In this document: positions 1-5,671 of the stretch, in pieces
Layout: the number at the start of each line of letters is the position of its first letter
How positions within the stretch are numbered: position 1 is the stretch's first letter
NCBI GenBank assembly: GCA_013698525.1
Contig: JACCSM010000159.1
Span: 1-6,009 of the forward strand
Origin: Rubrobacteraceae bacterium
GTDB taxonomy: Bacteria > Actinomycetota > Rubrobacteria > Rubrobacterales > Rubrobacteraceae
Length of the DNA stretch: 6,009 nucleotides
Direction: 5' to 3'
Position numbers and translations under genes: made by a program
The notes under the pieces: generated by a model
The model's input: the letters and a program-made list of their open reading frames with translations, nothing else
What the model was told of the DNA's origin: nothing
Database searches by the model: none

Positions 1-577
1 TCCCGTAGCGGTTATCGAAGAGGTACTTGCACCTGGCGTCGTTCGCCGCTATTACGGGGAACTCGAGGATTCCCTCCCGCTCCATGGCCCTGAACTTCGC
101 CACCCCGCTCGTCGTCTCCTCCGACGCTCCGCGGATACGCTCCAGCAGGTTTCGCCGCGTCGTGTGAGCGAGGCGCACCAACCCGGCCCTATCGTCTATA
201 AGGACGGCCTCCCTGTCGCCCGCGGACCGGTCGAGTACCCGCTCCAGCTCCCTATCGGCGTCTTCGGGGTCGTTCTCGGAGGAGGCGTAGACCGTCACGC
301 CGCGCTCGGCCAGAGCCGCAGCCACGTCGTCCTGCACGAAGAAGGGGCCGGGACTCGCCACGGCGACGTCGGCCCCCGCCTCGGCGAGCACGACCGTGAG
401 GTAGGCGGTCTTGGCTTCTATGGGGAGGGCGACGCCGACGCCGAGGCCCTCGAAGGTGCCGTCCTTCAAGTACTTGTCGCGGATGGTGTTGAGGACCGGT
501 GAGTGCTCGGCGGCCCAGTCTATCTTCCTGTGGCCGTCGGGGGCGAGCGCAGGGTCCCTGACTACGGATTCTTGCAT
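1..577 (-). CDS. S-adenosylhomocysteine hydrolase-like protein (AhcY family), N-terminal part, cut by window edge
   Basis: The first 192 residues of an AhcY homologue are visible; the gene runs off the left edge, so the Rossmann NAD-binding domain is not seen. The family cleaves S-adenosylhomocysteine to adenosine and homocysteine in the cytoplasm with tightly bound NAD. Family landmarks in order are IDWAAEHSPVL (19-29), a QDD-AAAL block (82-89), LIDD (126-129), SEETTSGV (152-159) and ANDARCKYLFDNRYG (178-192). K184 and D188 align with the catalytic Lys186 and Asp190 of the human enzyme, and D129 and E154 with Asp131 and Glu156. However, the positions of human His55, Thr57, Gln59, Cys79 and Asn80 are here P52, E54, K56, P76 and G77, so ordinary SAH hydrolase activity is doubtful. 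The ATG at 577 follows a GAGGT ribosome site that overlaps the stop codon of the S-component gene, so it is the last visible gene of the ecf operon. Family membership is firm; substrate is uncertain. Confidence 0.88.
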   Translation of the reverse strand, partial: MQESVVRDPALAPDGHRKIDWAAEHSPVLNTIRDKYLKDGTFEGLGVGVALPIEAKTAYLTVVLAEAGADVAVASPGPFFVQDDVAAALAERGVTVYASSENDPEDADRELERVLDRSAGDREAVLIDDRAGLVRLAHTTRRNLLERIRGASEETTSGVAKFRAMEREGILEFPVIAANDARCKYLFDNRYG

Positions 578-586
578 GCAGTTACC

Positions 587-1414
587 TCAAGCCTCTGATT
601 CATCTCCTTCGGTGGCTATCATCTCCTGGGCCGCCTCCACCTGTTCCCTTCCGCCGAGCATAAAGGCGCCAACGACGATAACGATCAGGAACGGGATGAG
701 AGCGAGTCCGACGCCGGCGCCCATAGGAGAATAGCCGGAGAGCGAGAGGATCAGGCCTACGACCGCGCCGCCGATACCGCCGACCCAGACCAGGACGCTA
801 CCTATGCCCCTGAGCCTGGGGGCCGAGACCTCCTCGGGCTCCATTATCTCCGTCCACAGGAGCCCCCACCGCTTGACCCGCGGGTAGAGAGCGAGCAGGA
901 GTACAGGGCCGAGCACGATCGCCATTATGGCGTTGTTGGAGATGATGCAGATCAGGCCTATGGTGAAAGGGACGAGCCTGAGCAGAGCGATAAACCACGC
1001 GATGATGAGGGCGCAGACGGTCGAGGCGAGGAAGGCCACAGCGATGTACACCGTGAGCTTCTTACCTGAATTGACGTTCTGCTCCATGTTCTCGTCGCTA
1101 CGGAAGTACACGCTCCACAGCTTGTAGGGCAGCAGGGCAAGGAAGAAGTTCCCGACGAATCCCGCGAGGCTCCCCAGGCTCAAAGTGCCGAAGAAGTCGC
1201 CGATGAGGTTGCCTATCGCGGCCCCCCAGGCTCCCGCCGGGCCGAACAGCAATCCGAATACCACGGGGAACACGTTGGCCGGGCGGAGCTCGATAAACCC
1301 TGGCACGATGGGGAAACCTTTGAACGGGATCAGGACCGCCGCGTAGATGGCGGCGCTGAGGGCCGTCAGCACCACCAGCTGGGTGTGCCGCCACATCGTG
1401 AAGACTTCTTTCAT
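587..1414 (-). CDS. ECF transporter S-component (substrate-binding membrane subunit)
   Basis: A 275-residue hydrophobic protein with the character of an ECF S-component, which binds a vitamin-like or small-metabolite substrate and docks on EcfT. The first helix (about 11-30) carries small residues (ALSAAIYAAV), as in S-components that pack on EcfT. Next comes the IELRPANVFPVVFGLLFGP stretch (about 41-59), then the GAWGAAIGNLIGDFFG helix, a helix ending LLPYKLW, and two more before LYPRVKRW (about 177-184). Two further helices (about 205-227 and 235-255) and an acidic tail follow, making it longer than the common six-helix, roughly 180-200 residue form. The gene sits 27 bp after ecfT and 9 bp before the ahcY-like gene, which identifies its partners. 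The ATG at 1414 is chosen because AAGGGGAGG lies 6 nt upstream; an in-frame GTG at 1417 would be only 3 nt from it. The substrate cannot be read from sequence; queuosine-precursor, cobalamin-type or methylthionucleoside-type S-components are alternatives. Confidence 0.85.
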   Translation of the reverse strand: MKEVFTMWRHTQLVVLTALSAAIYAAVLIPFKGFPIVPGFIELRPANVFPVVFGLLFGPAGAWGAAIGNLIGDFFGTLSLGSLAGFVGNFFLALLPYKLWSVYFRSDENMEQNVNSGKKLTVYIAVAFLASTVCALIIAWFIALLRLVPFTIGLICIISNNAIMAIVLGPVLLLALYPRVKRWGLLWTEIMEPEEVSAPRLRGIGSVLVWVGGIGGAVVGLILSLSGYSPMGAGVGLALIPFLIVIVVGAFMLGGREQVEAAQEMIATEGDESEA

Positions 1415-1420
1415 CACATA

Positions 1421-1429
1421 CCTCCCCTT
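1421..1429 (-). promoter_or_regulatory. Ribosome binding site that decides the S-component start
   Basis: AAGGGGAGG on the minus strand is a near-perfect Shine-Dalgarno sequence. It is 6 nt from the ATG at 1414, 3 nt from the GTG at 1417, and directly followed by an ATG-TGA that cannot be a gene start. The spacing favours 1414. Confidence 0.75.
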
Positions 1430-1441
1430 AGAGCTTGCCCA

Positions 1442-2221
1442 CTACAGAGTAAACCCTTCCAGCTCTCCGTATCCCATTACCCGCAAGGCGATGGACCCGG
1501 CCAGAAGCAACACGAACACCACCAGGACCAGCGCGTCCCTTCGGCCCATGGCGATGTGCAGGTAGAACGTGCGCCCGGAGCCGGCCCCGAAACCTTTGGA
1601 CTCCAGCGCCATGGAGAAGACGTTGGTCGAGCGTACCGTCGTAACGAAGACAGGCACCAGTAGCGGCAGGTGTTTACGGATCCGCTGGATGATGTTCCCG
1701 GAATCCAGGTCGAGACCGCGGGACCTCTGGGCCTGGCTGATGGTCAGGCCCGTCGCGACTATCATCGGGACCAGCCGCAGGGCCGTCGAGACGGCGAAGG
1801 CGAAGCGGTAGGGTATCCCGAGCCGGACCAGCCCTATGGCCACCTCCTCGTTGCGGGTTGTGGAGAGGAAGATCATGCCCGCTATGATCGTCGCGTCCAG
1901 GCGCAGCGCGATGCTCACCCCGTAGATGAATGCTTCGCGCTCCACGAACAGAAAAAGCGGGGTCTCTCCGCTGCCGAAGATGGACCACAGAATGATGCTA
2001 ACGATGGCGATAGCGAGCAAGATGAACCAGATGCGCCCGAGGTTGGCCAATGACTGCGATAGATACCCGAAGAACAGGACTATCGCGAGCACCGCCAGCA
2101 AATAAAGCGGGGCGGTGAACACGAACGCCAGTACGAACATCCCGAGTAGCAGGAACATCTTCGTCCGGGGATCCAGACGGTGTACGAACGTGTCCCTGTC
2201 GAGATAGAGTGACGGGTCCAT
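1442..2221 (-). CDS. ecfT: ECF transporter transmembrane coupling protein EcfT
   Basis: A 259-residue EcfT (CbiQ family), the membrane scaffold that transmits ATP hydrolysis from the EcfA ATPases to the S-component. The N-terminal HRLDPRTK (14-21) is typical of the family. Hydrophobic helices lie at about 23-52, 61-82 and 96-120, and a last one at 229-248. The two cytoplasmic coupling-helix motifs are present: AQRSRG (164-169) is the first Ala/Ser-Arg-Gly motif, and SMALESKGFG (203-212) is the second. In the second, Lys replaces the usual Arg, a conservative change. Length is normal for the family. The ATG at 2221 directly abuts the TAG of the upstream ATPase gene, with AGAAGGA just before it, so translation is likely coupled. 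Motifs, length and neighbours all agree. Confidence 0.95.
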   Translation of the reverse strand: MDPSLYLDRDTFVHRLDPRTKMFLLLGMFVLAFVFTAPLYLLAVLAIVLFFGYLSQSLANLGRIWFILLAIAIVSIILWSIFGSGETPLFLFVEREAFIYGVSIALRLDATIIAGMIFLSTTRNEEVAIGLVRLGIPYRFAFAVSTALRLVPMIVATGLTISQAQRSRGLDLDSGNIIQRIRKHLPLLVPVFVTTVRSTNVFSMALESKGFGAGSGRTFYLHIAMGRRDALVLVVFVLLLAGSIALRVMGYGELEGFTL

Positions 2222-3922
2222 CTATCCTTCTTCCTCGGTTACTCTCAGCATCTCCTCGACGGATAGCACCGGGTATCCCAACGCGTTCCCGAACGAGACG
2301 ATGTGCGGTGGCCTGAGCGAGGCATCCCGCAGCTCATCCTCTTCCGCGAAGACTTCCCTGACGGTGCCTTGCAGGGCGATCTTCCCGTCCCTGACCACAG
2401 CCGCCCTGTGAGCATATTCGGCGACGACCCACATGGTATGGGTGACGGCGATGATCGTTGAGCCAGCCTCGTTCAGACTCCTGACCAGGTCCATCATGCT
2501 GCGCTGCTCGGCGTAGTCAAGGCCCGTGGTCGGCTCGTCCAGAATCAGGACCTCGGGACGAACGGCGAGCACGCTAGCCACCGCCACCCGCTGGCGCTCG
2601 CCCTTGGTGAGTCCGAACGGGTCTTCGTCACCGCGTCCCTCCAGGCTCACGGCGGCGAGGGCCTCCTCGACCCGCTCCTCGATCTCATCCTCTTTCATAC
2701 CCCTGATCTTCGGCCCGAAAGCCACCTCATCGGAGACGGTGTCCGAGAAGATCTGGTGGTCAGGGTTCTGGAAGACGTACCCGACCGTCTGGCCGAGCCG
2801 GCGCAACCCCTGTTCTGTGGTCTTCTCCCCGCCAGCCAAGACCGTGCCCTCGGTGGGCTTCAGCAACCCGTTGAAGTGTTTGACGAGCGTGGTCTTACCC
2901 GAACCGTTCTGGCCAAGAATGGCCAGGAACTCACCCCGCCTTACTGTAAGATCCACCCCGTCCAGCGCGACCAGCCCGTTCGGGTAGCGGTGCGTAAGCC
3001 CATCGACTTCGATCACCGGCTCTCCGTAACCCTCTTCCCTGCTTCCGTCCGCCTCTACCAGCTCCCTGTGGCGATCCGGACTCACCCGCCACCCCCGCCG
3101 CTTGAACTCAGCGACCCCTTCCTCGGGCGTCAGGGGCAACTGCCCCTGCCACAATCCCTTCTCGTGGAAGTAGCGGGTAACCTGCAGCGGCATGACGCTG
3201 GATTCCTGCAGAAGCTCTACGTCCCTGAGAACCTCCCTGGCAGGCCTGTCGGCGACTATCTTGCCCTCCCGAAGAACGATTATGCGGTCGGCGTCGAGGG
3301 TCTCCTCGGTCTCGTGCTCGACGACGATGAGGGTAACGTCGTCGCGGTCTTTGAGGTCTTCGGCGATCTCGAAGATACCAAGTTTCCCGATGGGATCCAG
3401 GTCCGTGGTCGGCTCATCCAGGCACAGAATGCGCGGCTCTATGGCGAGGACCGAGGCTATGGCGAGGCGCTGCTTCTGGCCACCGGAGAGGGTTGCCGGC
3501 GTACGGTTCTCGAACCCTTCGAGGCTCACCTCCCCGAGCACCCTCTCGACGCGCCTGACCATCTCGTCGCGCCCCACGGCGAAGTTCTCTGGTCCGAAGG
3601 CGACTTCGAGGGCCACGTTCGTCGAGAAGAGCTGGGCCTCGAAGTCCTGGAAGACGAGGCCCACCTCCTGGGCGAACTCCCCGACCTTCCCCTCGCGGGT
3701 GGAGCGCCCCCCGACGCGCACCTCTCCCTCCATCTTGCCCCTGAAGAAGTGGGGGATCAGACCGTTGAGAGAGACACACAAAGTACTCTTCCCCGACCCC
3801 GACGGCCCCATCACGACAACGAACTCCCCCTCGGCCACCTCGAGGTCCACCCCATCGAGCGCGGGCTTCTGCTGCCCCCTGTACCGGTAGCCCAGCCCCT
3901 CGATGCTAACTTCGGGTTTCAT
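2222..3922 (-). CDS. Fused double ABC ATPase of an ECF transporter (EcfA-EcfA')
   Basis: A 566-residue fusion of the two ECF ATPases that are separate proteins in many bacteria; it powers substrate import through EcfT. Domain 1 (about 3-235) has Walker A GPSGSGKST (39-47), a Q-loop at Q92, signature LSGGQ (145-149), Walker B ILCLDEPTTDLD (165-176) and switch His203. A linker of about 60 residues, rich in charged residues, follows. Domain 2 (about 303-530) has Walker A GQNGSGKTT (337-345), a Q-loop at Q385 within FQNPDHQIF, a degenerate signature LTKGE (438-442), Walker B VLILDEPTTGLD (458-469) and His495. The FQ-x(4)-QIF/QLF pattern after each Q-loop is typical of ECF ATPases. It is the first gene of the operon. 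An in-frame TAG directly precedes the ATG at 3922, so no upstream start is possible. The best ribosome site, GGGGAGG (3935-3941), is 12 nt away, which is rather far. Confidence 0.95.
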   Translation of the reverse strand: MKPEVSIEGLGYRYRGQQKPALDGVDLEVAEGEFVVVMGPSGSGKSTLCVSLNGLIPHFFRGKMEGEVRVGGRSTREGKVGEFAQEVGLVFQDFEAQLFSTNVALEVAFGPENFAVGRDEMVRRVERVLGEVSLEGFENRTPATLSGGQKQRLAIASVLAIEPRILCLDEPTTDLDPIGKLGIFEIAEDLKDRDDVTLIVVEHETEETLDADRIIVLREGKIVADRPAREVLRDVELLQESSVMPLQVTRYFHEKGLWQGQLPLTPEEGVAEFKRRGWRVSPDRHRELVEADGSREEGYGEPVIEVDGLTHRYPNGLVALDGVDLTVRRGEFLAILGQNGSGKTTLVKHFNGLLKPTEGTVLAGGEKTTEQGLRRLGQTVGYVFQNPDHQIFSDTVSDEVAFGPKIRGMKEDEIEERVEEALAAVSLEGRGDEDPFGLTKGERQRVAVASVLAVRPEVLILDEPTTGLDYAEQRSMMDLVRSLNEAGSTIIAVTHTMWVVAEYAHRAAVVRDGKIALQGTVREVFAEEDELRDASLRPPHIVSFGNALGYPVLSVEEMLRVTEEEG

Positions 3923-3970
3923 CTATATTGTGCACCTCCCCATCCGCGAAGAATATGACAACTAGGGTAC

Positions 3971-4001
3971 CCAGCGCTACCCCCCTCCCTTACTGCGCCG
4001 G
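3971..4001 (-). repeat. Imperfect inverted repeat, possible hairpin in the ecf leader
   Basis: Read on the minus strand, CCGGCGC (4001 to 3995) can pair with GCGCTGG (3977 to 3971) as a 7-bp stem with one G-U wobble. It encloses a 17-nt purine-rich loop containing GGGAGGGGGG. The pairing is better as minus-strand RNA than as plus-strand RNA, where the wobble becomes an A-C mismatch. It lies about 50-80 nt upstream of the ecfA start. It could be a leader structure or chance in GC-rich DNA. Confidence 0.25.
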
Positions 4002-4031
4002 ACGAAACGATGCGCAGATGCTCGATTGCGC

Positions 4032-4037
4032 TATATT
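4032..4037 (+). promoter_or_regulatory. Probable -10 box of the small-protein/nucleotidyltransferase cassette
   Basis: TATATT matches the TATAAT consensus at five of six positions and is an AT-rich island in GC-rich surroundings. It ends 6 nt before the ATG at 4044, so transcription would start at or very near that A, giving a leaderless mRNA, as is common in Actinobacteria. No Shine-Dalgarno sequence precedes the ATG, which fits. No good -35 box was seen at 16-18 bp spacing. Confidence 0.5.
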
Positions 4038-4043
4038 TACGCT

Positions 4044-4244
4044 ATGGTTGAATCGAGGCGCAACGTCAAGGTTCGAAGGCTTCACGAGCAAGGTGCAGAT
4101 GCAGGCCTCGACAAAACAACGCCGTCCGAGCGTATCTCGATGATGTGGCAGCTCACGCTCGACGCCTGGGCTTTCAAGGAAGGGGATTTTGCTCAATCCC
4201 GACTACCGAGACATACTGTCCGCCTTCTCAGAAGAGAACGTTGA
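4044..4244 (+). CDS. Small basic protein of unknown function, upstream partner of the nucleotidyltransferase
   Basis: A 66-residue protein with a very basic N-terminus (SRRNVKVRR, 4-12) and C-terminus (LPRHTVRLLRRER, 54-66). Between them is a distinctive core, TTPSERISMMWQLTLDAWAF (25-44). No signal peptide or membrane helix is present. I believe this core recurs in small hypothetical proteins encoded just before nucleotidyltransferase genes, but that is recollection and was not checked. Its last 56 bp overlap the next gene in another frame, implying co-transcription and translational coupling. The ATG at 4044 is preferred over an in-frame TTG at 4026 because a -10 box lies just upstream, suggesting a leaderless start. 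Possible roles are antitoxin, or RNA- or protein-binding partner of the nucleotidyltransferase; none is shown by sequence. That it is a real gene is supported by the overlap, the ribosome site of the next gene lying inside it, and its protein-like composition. Confidence 0.72.
   Translation: MVESRRNVKVRRLHEQGADAGLDKTTPSERISMMWQLTLDAWAFKEGDFAQSRLPRHTVRLLRRER
4176..4186 (+). promoter_or_regulatory. Ribosome binding site for the TTG-started nucleotidyltransferase gene
   Basis: AAGGAAGGGGA lies just upstream of the TTG at 4189, with 3 nt from the GGGG and 8 nt from the AAGGA. It is inside the coding region of the small upstream gene. It supports TTG as the true start, since the next in-frame ATG lies far inside the conserved domain. 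Confidence 0.65.
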
Positions 4245-4635
4245 GTACCTGCTGGTAGGAGCGTACGCACTCGCCGTACACGGACAGGTTAGAGCCACAG
4301 GAGATATCGACCTGTGGGTCAGGGCCAGTGAGGGTAACGCAGCGCGCATCATGAATGCGCTGGCGCGTTTCGGAGCTCCCCTACATCAGATCGAGGCGCG
4401 CGACTTCGAGACGCCTGGGACTGTTTTCCAGATCGGCGTCGCACCACGCCGCGTAGACATACTAACCTCCATAGACGCTGTAGAGTTCGAGGAGGCATGG
4501 CCGGGGCGTCAGGAGGTAGAGGTCGCCGGCTTGAAAGTGCCGGTGATCGGCAGACAGCATCTATTGCAGAACAAGCAGGCAACGGGTCGGCCTCAAGACC
4601 TCGCTGACGCCGCGTGGCTGGCTAGAGACGAGTAG
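4189..4635 (+). CDS. Minimal nucleotidyltransferase (DNA polymerase beta-like fold), toxin-antitoxin-like
   Basis: A 148-residue soluble protein of the minimal nucleotidyltransferase superfamily, which transfers an NMP group to a protein or RNA target. The core motif is visible as VGAYALAVHG (23-32), then ATGDIDLWV (36-44), with metal-binding Asp39 and Asp41. A third acidic residue is D90 in RRVDIL. The C-terminal LLQNKQATGRPQDLADAAWL (125-144), with K129 and GRPQD (133-137), resembles the end of AbiEii-like and DUF6036-like nucleotidyltransferases. All three catalytic acidic residues are kept, so it is probably active. The start is a TTG at 4189 with a strong ribosome site, giving MLNPDYRDIL, and it overlaps the small upstream gene by 56 bp. 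Its stop is 15 bp from the convergent oxidoreductase stop. A toxin, an AMP-transferring antitoxin of the MntA kind, or an RNA-modifying enzyme are all possible; no HEPN partner is present in the window. Confidence 0.88.
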   Translation: MLNPDYRDILSAFSEENVEYLLVGAYALAVHGQVRATGDIDLWVRASEGNAARIMNALARFGAPLHQIEARDFETPGTVFQIGVAPRRVDILTSIDAVEFEEAWPGRQEVEVAGLKVPVIGRQHLLQNKQATGRPQDLADAAWLARDE

Positions 4636-4650
4636 AGTAGTTAATAACCC

Positions 4651-5661
4651 TCACGCCGTAGACTTCGCACCCAACGCCGGCATGATCTCCTCTCCGTAAG
4701 CTTCGAGCGTCTCCTCCATCGCGTCGTGCATGAGGTAGACATTGAACTGGTCAGCGCCGAGGTCCTTGAGCTCGATCAGCTTCTCTACGTGGTCTTCGAC
4801 GGTGCCAAGGACGCAGAAGCGGTCGACGATGTCGTCGGGAACGAAGTCCGTGGAGGGGTTGCCGGCCTGGCCGTGATGGCTGTAGTCGTAGCCCTGGCGG
4901 GCCCTTATGTAGTCGGTGAGCGCGTGCGGCACATCGCTGTCCTCGCCGTAGCGTGCGACGAGGTCGGCTACGTGGTTGCCTACCATGCCACCGAACCAGC
5001 GACACTGGTCGCGCTGGTGGGCGAGGTCGTCTCCGACGTAGGCCGGTGCCGCGACGCAGACCTTTACTTCGTTCGGGTCGCGGCCGGCTTCTTTCGCCGC
5101 GTCATGGACGTGTTTCATGGTCCACTCCAGGATCACGGGGTCTGCTAGCTGCAGGATGAAACCGTCGGCCTTACGCCCGATAAGGCTCAGGGCTCTGGGG
5201 CCGTAGCCGGCCATCCACACGTCGAGCTTCCCATCGCTGACCCAGGGGATACGGACCTTGACGCCTGAGTAGTCGGCCTCACGCCCCTCGGCCAACTCCT
5301 TGATGACGTGCATGGCCTCTTCGAGCTGCCTGAGTGTCGTCGGCTTGCGGCCGAGGACCCGCACCACCGAGTCGCCGCGTCCGATGCCGCAGATCGTGCG
5401 GTTGCCGAACATGTCATTGAGGGTGGCGAAGGTGGAGGCAGTCACAGAAGGGTCACGGCTGACCGGGTTGGTGACGAAGGGGCCAACCATGATCCTCTCT
5501 GTCGCCGAGAGCATCTGCGAGTGTATGACGTAGGGCTCCTGCCAGAGTATGTGCGAGTCGAAGGTCCAGGCGTACGTAAAGCCGAGGTCCTCGGCCTTTT
5601 TGGTTAGTTCGACGACCCGGCTCGCCGGTGGGTTAGTCTGAAGCGTGACGCCGAAGTCCAT
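4651..5661 (-). CDS. LLM-class, probably F420-dependent oxidoreductase, TIGR03842 (CPS_4043) type
   Basis: A 336-residue luciferase-like TIM-barrel enzyme, probably reducing or oxidising its substrate with coenzyme F420. Family traits in order are the start MDFGVTLQTNPPASRVVELT, FDSHILWQEP (34-43), TNPVSRDPSVTAS (64-76), MFGNRTICGIGRGDS (84-98) at the cofactor site, MAGYGPRAL (150-158), ADGFILQLADP (165-175) and GTVEDHVEKLIEL (286-298). The long WFGGMVGNHVADLVARYGE (222-240) and YDYSHHG-GNPSTDFVPD (258-276) blocks are what I recall of TIGR03842, a subfamily often found beside dihydropyrimidinase/hydantoinase genes. A role in pyrimidine or cyclic-amide catabolism is therefore inferred, but no such gene is in the window. 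The start at 5661 has GGGAGG 5 nt upstream, overlapping the stop of the preceding exporter gene, so the two are probably co-transcribed. The protein is full length. Confidence 0.92.
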   Translation of the reverse strand: MDFGVTLQTNPPASRVVELTKKAEDLGFTYAWTFDSHILWQEPYVIHSQMLSATERIMVGPFVTNPVSRDPSVTASTFATLNDMFGNRTICGIGRGDSVVRVLGRKPTTLRQLEEAMHVIKELAEGREADYSGVKVRIPWVSDGKLDVWMAGYGPRALSLIGRKADGFILQLADPVILEWTMKHVHDAAKEAGRDPNEVKVCVAAPAYVGDDLAHQRDQCRWFGGMVGNHVADLVARYGEDSDVPHALTDYIRARQGYDYSHHGQAGNPSTDFVPDDIVDRFCVLGTVEDHVEKLIELKDLGADQFNVYLMHDAMEETLEAYGEEIMPALGAKSTA

Positions 5662-5671
5662 GCCTTCCTCC

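Larger units (their letters stand above)
3923..4043. promoter_or_regulatory. Divergent intergenic region between the ecf operon and the nucleotidyltransferase cassette
   Basis: This 121-bp gap must hold control sequences for both divergent units. Visible in it are the distant ecf ribosome site (3935-3941, minus strand), an 8-bp perfect palindrome GGGTACCC (3965-3972), an imperfect inverted repeat (3971-3977 with 3995-4001), and a -10-like TATATT (4032-4037) for the plus strand. No convincing -35/-10 pair for the ecf operon and no recognised riboswitch consensus was found by eye. Confidence 0.5.

Noticed and set aside
164..502. A 112-residue plus-strand frame over the ahcY-like gene
   Set aside because: It is a shadow of the AhcY-family gene, whose family motifs are unmistakable on the other strand.
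2756..3958. A 400-residue open frame on the plus strand opposite the ATPase gene
   Set aside because: It lies antisense to a clearly real EcfA fusion, has no recognisable domain, and is rich in Pro, Leu and Arg as expected from reading GC-rich coding DNA backwards.
3965..3972. GGGTACCC palindrome as a regulator operator
   Set aside because: It is only 8 bp, its flanks do not extend the symmetry, and there is no second copy, so it is noted within the intergenic region but not called as an operator.
3923..4043. SAH or SAM riboswitch before the ecf operon
   Set aside because: The position is tempting because of the AhcY-like gene, but the conserved core sequences I know for these classes are not visible on the minus strand.
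3990..4196. A 68-residue minus-strand frame upstream of ecfA
   Set aside because: It overlaps the small plus-strand gene, has no good ribosome site and no recognisable motif; the plus-strand product looks far more protein-like.
4651..4651. A terminator between the convergent genes
   Set aside because: No inverted repeat with a T-rich tail could be found between about 4600 and 4700 on either strand.
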